In this document: positions 61,666-64,000 of the stretch, one piece after another | How positions within the stretch are numbered: position 1 is the first letter of the stretch | Layout of the letters: each line of letters begins with the position of its first letter | Source: a virus | DNA length: 64,000 nucleotides | Virus record (IMG/VR): IMGVR_UViG_3300031521_000024 | Location: 1-64,000 of that record | Direction: 5' to 3' (one strand) | The notes under the pieces: model-generated | What the model was told of the DNA's origin: nothing | Databases searched by the model: none | What the model saw: only the letters and a program-made list of their open reading frames with translations | Made by a program: the position numbers and the translations under genes

Positions 61666-62018
61666 AGGATAGTTATTTTATTCAATTCATTCAATTTAAA
61701 CTTTCTTTCTAACTTTATAGGAATTTCATACTTAAATTCATATCCTATACTTCTCAAATAGTCAATTGCTATTAATGGACAAATTTTTTCATAATTCATT
61801 CCACCCCAATTTCCATCATTTCTAGATAATGAAATAGTACCATTATAATCTATTGCAATATATGAATCATAATTGCTATTGTTTATTGTTGATGTAGTTT
61901 CAATTTGAACTGCTAATCCATGAGTCCAACTACCAGCCATATAACTTAGATATGGCTCACCATATATTTCACATATTATTTTAACTTCTTCTTCAGTGAT
62001 ATCTTTTAAATCTTTCAT
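61662..62018 (-). CDS. Hypothetical protein, 118 aa
   Basis: Starts with a D-I-T-E-E-E-V helix, then E-P-Y-L-S-Y-M-A-G-S-W-T-H-G-L-A-V. Ends in a helix (KFKLNELNKITIL). Phage proteins of this appearance are common but unassigned. Confidence 0.7.
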   Translation of the reverse strand: MKDLKDITEEEVKIICEIYGEPYLSYMAGSWTHGLAVQIETTSTINNSNYDSYIAIDYNGTISLSRNDGNWGGMNYEKICPLIAIDYLRSIGYEFKYEIPIKLERKFKLNELNKITIL

Positions 62019-62029
62019 TTTTAAGATTT

Positions 62030-62326
62030 TTATAGTTTTAATTTTAATAGTGCTGTCATTTTTTCAGAATAAAATCTTCTCCACCAGATATCAGTTCTAT
62101 TTTCCATGACTAATGAATAATCAACTAATGAATCTAAATTTAGTTTTAATAAATCATCATTAGATAGAATATAATAAAAATTCTCAATTATAGTTTCTTC
62201 TGTGCAATTTTTATGTATTTCATAAGATAAACCTTGCCTTGTTGTTTTTATCTGTATAATATTAAATCCAAGTTCTAAAACTACACTTTTCCAATCAATG
62301 TCTGTGTCAATAAAATAATTTTCCAT
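62030..62326 (-). CDS. Hypothetical protein, 98 aa
   Basis: Soluble alpha/beta protein with D-I-D-W-K-S-V-V-L-E-L-G at the start and W-W-R-R-F-Y-S near the end. Unrecognised; in the same minus operon. Confidence 0.7.
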   Translation of the reverse strand: MENYFIDTDIDWKSVVLELGFNIIQIKTTRQGLSYEIHKNCTEETIIENFYYILSNDDLLKLNLDSLVDYSLVMENRTDIWWRRFYSEKMTALLKLKL

Positions 62327-62360
62327 AATATATTTTATGATATTTTTAACTATTTAGCTT

Positions 62361-62549
62361 TTAAGATTTTAATTTTTTGTTTCTTATTTTTTTATTTATA
62401 ACTGCTAAAATTAAAGCTGATATAATGGCAGATATTAAAACGAATATCCACCATTCAAATGATACATATTCTATTTTTAGCCAAATTGCGACTTGTCCTA
62501 TAATAAGTCCAATAATAAAACTTATAATGTATGTTTTGTAATTTTCCAT
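62361..62549 (-). CDS. Small membrane protein, 62 aa
   Basis: Two hydrophobic helices (about residues 5-22 and 31-50) and a basic end (NKKIRNKKLKS). The start lies inside the end of the upstream coiled-coil gene (28-nt overlap). Confidence 0.65.
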   Translation of the reverse strand: MENYKTYIISFIIGLIIGQVAIWLKIEYVSFEWWIFVLISAIISALILAVINKKIRNKKLKS

Positions 62550-62818
62550 AATTTTTTTGTTTTTGTTTCCATTTCTATCAATTTTTTGTAAATCTCATGA
62601 TATTCTTCGTCCGAAATTTTATCAACTTTACTTATTTCATTTTTTAAATGAATATCATCCAATTCAGACTTTAATGAATCAAGTTCAATTTGAGATTTCT
62701 CATAATTTTTCAATCTTAATTGAATAGAATCATATTCTTCTTGTTTTTTTAAAAGTCTTTTTTGATGATATCCAAGTGGTATAATCATATTATCAGGTGT
62801 AATTTTTTCTTTATACAT
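62522..62818 (-). CDS. Coiled-coil protein, 98 aa
   Basis: After a short N-terminus the protein is almost entirely a charged coiled coil (residues about 20-95, for example QIELDSLKSELDDIHLKNE). No partner domain. Could be a spanin- or scaffold-type small protein, but no signal or lipobox is visible. Confidence 0.7.
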   Translation of the reverse strand: MYKEKITPDNMIIPLGYHQKRLLKKQEEYDSIQLRLKNYEKSQIELDSLKSELDDIHLKNEISKVDKISDEEYHEIYKKLIEMETKTKKLWKITKHTL

Positions 62819-62824
62819 AATTTT

Positions 62825-63034
62825 TTAAATTATTTTGTTCTTAAAATTATCAACTTCTTCCTTAGTTATATCATTATCATAATATTCATCATACTTTTCT
62901 GAATACCAGTATGTATCATCTCCTTCATATCTATAATCACACCCAAATTTTTCTAAGTTATCAATAAAAATTGAATCAGATTTATTTATATAATCATCAT
63001 AATAATCAGACCAAACAGTCTCTTCCGCTTTCAT
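62825..63034 (-). CDS. Acidic protein, 69 aa
   Basis: Very acidic and tyrosine-rich (W-S-D-Y-Y-D-D-Y, Y-D-N-D-I-T-K-E-E-V-D). First gene of the minus operon. Unrecognised; overall charge resembles small DNA-mimic proteins, but that is speculative. Confidence 0.7.
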   Translation of the reverse strand: MKAEETVWSDYYDDYINKSDSIFIDNLEKFGCDYRYEGDDTYWYSEKYDEYYDNDITKEEVDNFKNKII

Positions 63035-63061
63035 ATAATTCTTTTTTATTTATTTAATTTA

Positions 63062-63069
63062 CAAAGATA
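63062..63069 (-). promoter_or_regulatory. Bacteroidetes-type promoter, minus strand, -7 element
   Basis: CAAAGATA reads TATCTTTG on the minus strand, 27 nt before the ATG at 63034. Drives the operon down to about 61.3 kb. Confidence 0.65.
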
Positions 63070-63119
63070 CAAAAATAAAAATGAATATGATATAAATTTT
63101 AATATTATTTAATACTATG

Positions 63120-63273
63120 GGCTCAATTAAAAATTATATATAGTAATGTCGCACTTAAAGGGGCAAGGTTCATTTTTTTGGGTTGTGTTAGTTTAGAGTC
63201 ATTATGACTTTGGAATTGTTGAAAAGCAATAAATGAATTAGCAAACTAAAAATATAAAAAAAAATAAAAAAAT
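63120..63273 (+). promoter_or_regulatory. Leader region of the last gene
   Basis: 154 nt without an open frame, richer in G (GGGGCAAGG, TTTTGGGTTGTG, TTTGGAATTGTTG) than any other leader here. It has no clean TTTG-N20-TAnnTTTG promoter; the nearest is TTTG at about 63174-63177 with TATGACTTTG at about 63203-63212. This may be a different (late) promoter class. Confidence 0.4.
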
Positions 63274-64000
63274 ATGAAAAACAACAAATTGTTGGATAGA
63301 CAACCGTCTGTTCAAATCACTAGCAAAAGAAACGAATTAAAAGTTTATCAGGATAACATCATTTACCTGAATGATGGTGATAACTTTGAACTTAGATTTT
63401 TTAACCCATTAAAAGAAAAAATAGGGGTAGAAGTAATTTTCAATTCAGTAAAAAAAGGAGATTCTTATTTAATTTTAAATCCAGGACAAGATATATTCTT
63501 AGATAGATTTTTAGATGAACAACGTAAAATGGTATTTGAAACTTATAACATTGACGGTAATAATAAAGAAGCAGTTGAAGCAGTTGAAAATAATGGATTA
63601 ATTACTTTTAATTTTTATAAAGAATATTTTAGAAGTAATACAAATAATGAAGTCAATGTAAAATATGAGTTTCCGCCTAAACCTGACAAAAATGGATCAT
63701 TTAACGGTATATACTATAATAATTTTTCATTATCTGCAGGAAATTCTAATGGATTTTCTCAATTTGGTAATAGTAATTCAAATTCAAGAATATATTCTAC
63801 TAATGATATTAATTATGCATATACTCAAAGTTGTAATTCTTTTAACAATTCAACATTTAACACTACTGGTAATGTTGGATTAGGTTCAATATCTACATCA
63901 AGTTTAAATATTAATTCTACTCCAACATCATCAACAACAAGTATAAATTCAATTGAAACTGGAAGGATTGAAAAAGGAGAATTATCAGATCAAAAATTAA
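63274..64000 (+). CDS. Probable virion protein, N-terminal part (runs off window)
   Basis: Open from ATG 63274 to the window end, at least 242 residues. The first ~110 residues form a beta-rich domain with Y-L-N-D-G-D-N-F-E-L-R-F-F-N-P, L-I-L-N-P-G-Q-D-I-F-L-D-R-F-L-D-E and F-E-T-Y, a pattern I associate with phage structural proteins (L-x-P-G-x-x-x-x-L-D-R-F-x-x...F-x-T-Y). A serine/asparagine-rich linker follows. The codon use and leader differ from the accessory genes, fitting the start of a late module. Confidence 0.65.
   Translation, partial: MKNNKLLDRQPSVQITSKRNELKVYQDNIIYLNDGDNFELRFFNPLKEKIGVEVIFNSVKKGDSYLILNPGQDIFLDRFLDEQRKMVFETYNIDGNNKEAVEAVENNGLITFNFYKEYFRSNTNNEVNVKYEFPPKPDKNGSFNGIYYNNFSLSAGNSNGFSQFGNSNSNSRIYSTNDINYAYTQSCNSFNNSTFNTTGNVGLGSISTSSLNINSTPTSSTTSINSIETGRIEKGELSDQKL

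Noticed and set aside
1-64000. Prophage integration (att site or integrase)
   Set aside because: No integrase, excisionase or tRNA-end duplication was seen; the gene content suggests a lytic phage.

Overview
The window is very AT-rich (about a quarter G+C by eye), packed with short, often ATGA-overlapping genes, and holds no ribosomal, central-metabolism or housekeeping operons. Intergenic promoters match the Bacteroidetes form TTTG-N20-TAnnTTTG (clear cases at 4645-4676, 22757-22788, 48553-48584 and 39469-39500), and Shine-Dalgarno sequences are not evident. With tRNA genes, end-healing and NAD-related enzymes, a CspA, an HNH nuclease and dozens of orphan small proteins, this is best read as the accessory region of a large lytic (probably T4-like/jumbo) phage of a Bacteroidetes host. 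The phage and host assignment is inference; no terminase, portal or polymerase lies in the window.

Layout. 1-16.7 kb (+): small orphan genes, a metallophosphatase, three tRNA or tRNA-like genes, PspC, HAD and NadD-like genes, an ART-like gene, and one gene split by an in-frame TGA. 16.7-19.3 kb: a putative ncRNA, an RlmN/Cfr-like radical-SAM enzyme, and a trio of paralogues of which the middle one carries an in-frame TAA. 19.25-22.1 kb (-): first array of tagged genes. 22.2-30.5 kb: MgtC, LemA-like, a Pnkp-like kinase-phosphatase, the nucleotidyltransferase half of a CCA-adding enzyme, and a cREC receiver protein. 30.6-36.1 kb (-): second array, headed by a PPK2-HAD fusion. 36.2-39.4 kb: secreted nuclease, a third (+) array of three, an anchored HExxH protease, and a nucleoside deoxyribosyltransferase-like gene. 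39.44-42.94 kb: 3.5 kb without genes, holding repeated promoters, repeated cloverleaf-like RNAs, a tRNA and a ~1 kb structured RNA. 43.0-47.0 kb (-): fourth array. 47.1-55.1 kb: small genes, an epimerase, the HD half of the CCA enzyme, a microbial PARG and an ExoX-C-like protein. 55.2-59.2 kb (-) and 59.2-60.3 kb (+): fifth array and two ankyrin genes. 60.3-63.0 kb (-): HNH, CspA, small genes. From 63274 a probable virion gene runs off the window.

The outstanding feature is a set of 43 genes in six arrays. Their products have unrelated middles (SH3-like GDYV domains, ankyrin repeats, leucine-rich repeats, orphans) but share an N-terminal octapeptide close to MKYIKKFE and a C-terminal K-F/Y-N-L/I/V. 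The N-terminal tag resembles the T4 capsid-targeting peptide of internal head proteins, which suggests (inference) a cargo of head-packaged, injected effectors.

A second theme is RNA repair: Pnkp-like end healing, a split CCA enzyme, a cREC protein, a HAD domain of the RNA-repair type, unusual tRNAs and tRNA-like RNAs. A third is NAD/ADP-ribose: NadD-like, PARG macrodomain and ART-like proteins. Both fit a phage countering host RNA- and NAD-targeting defences.
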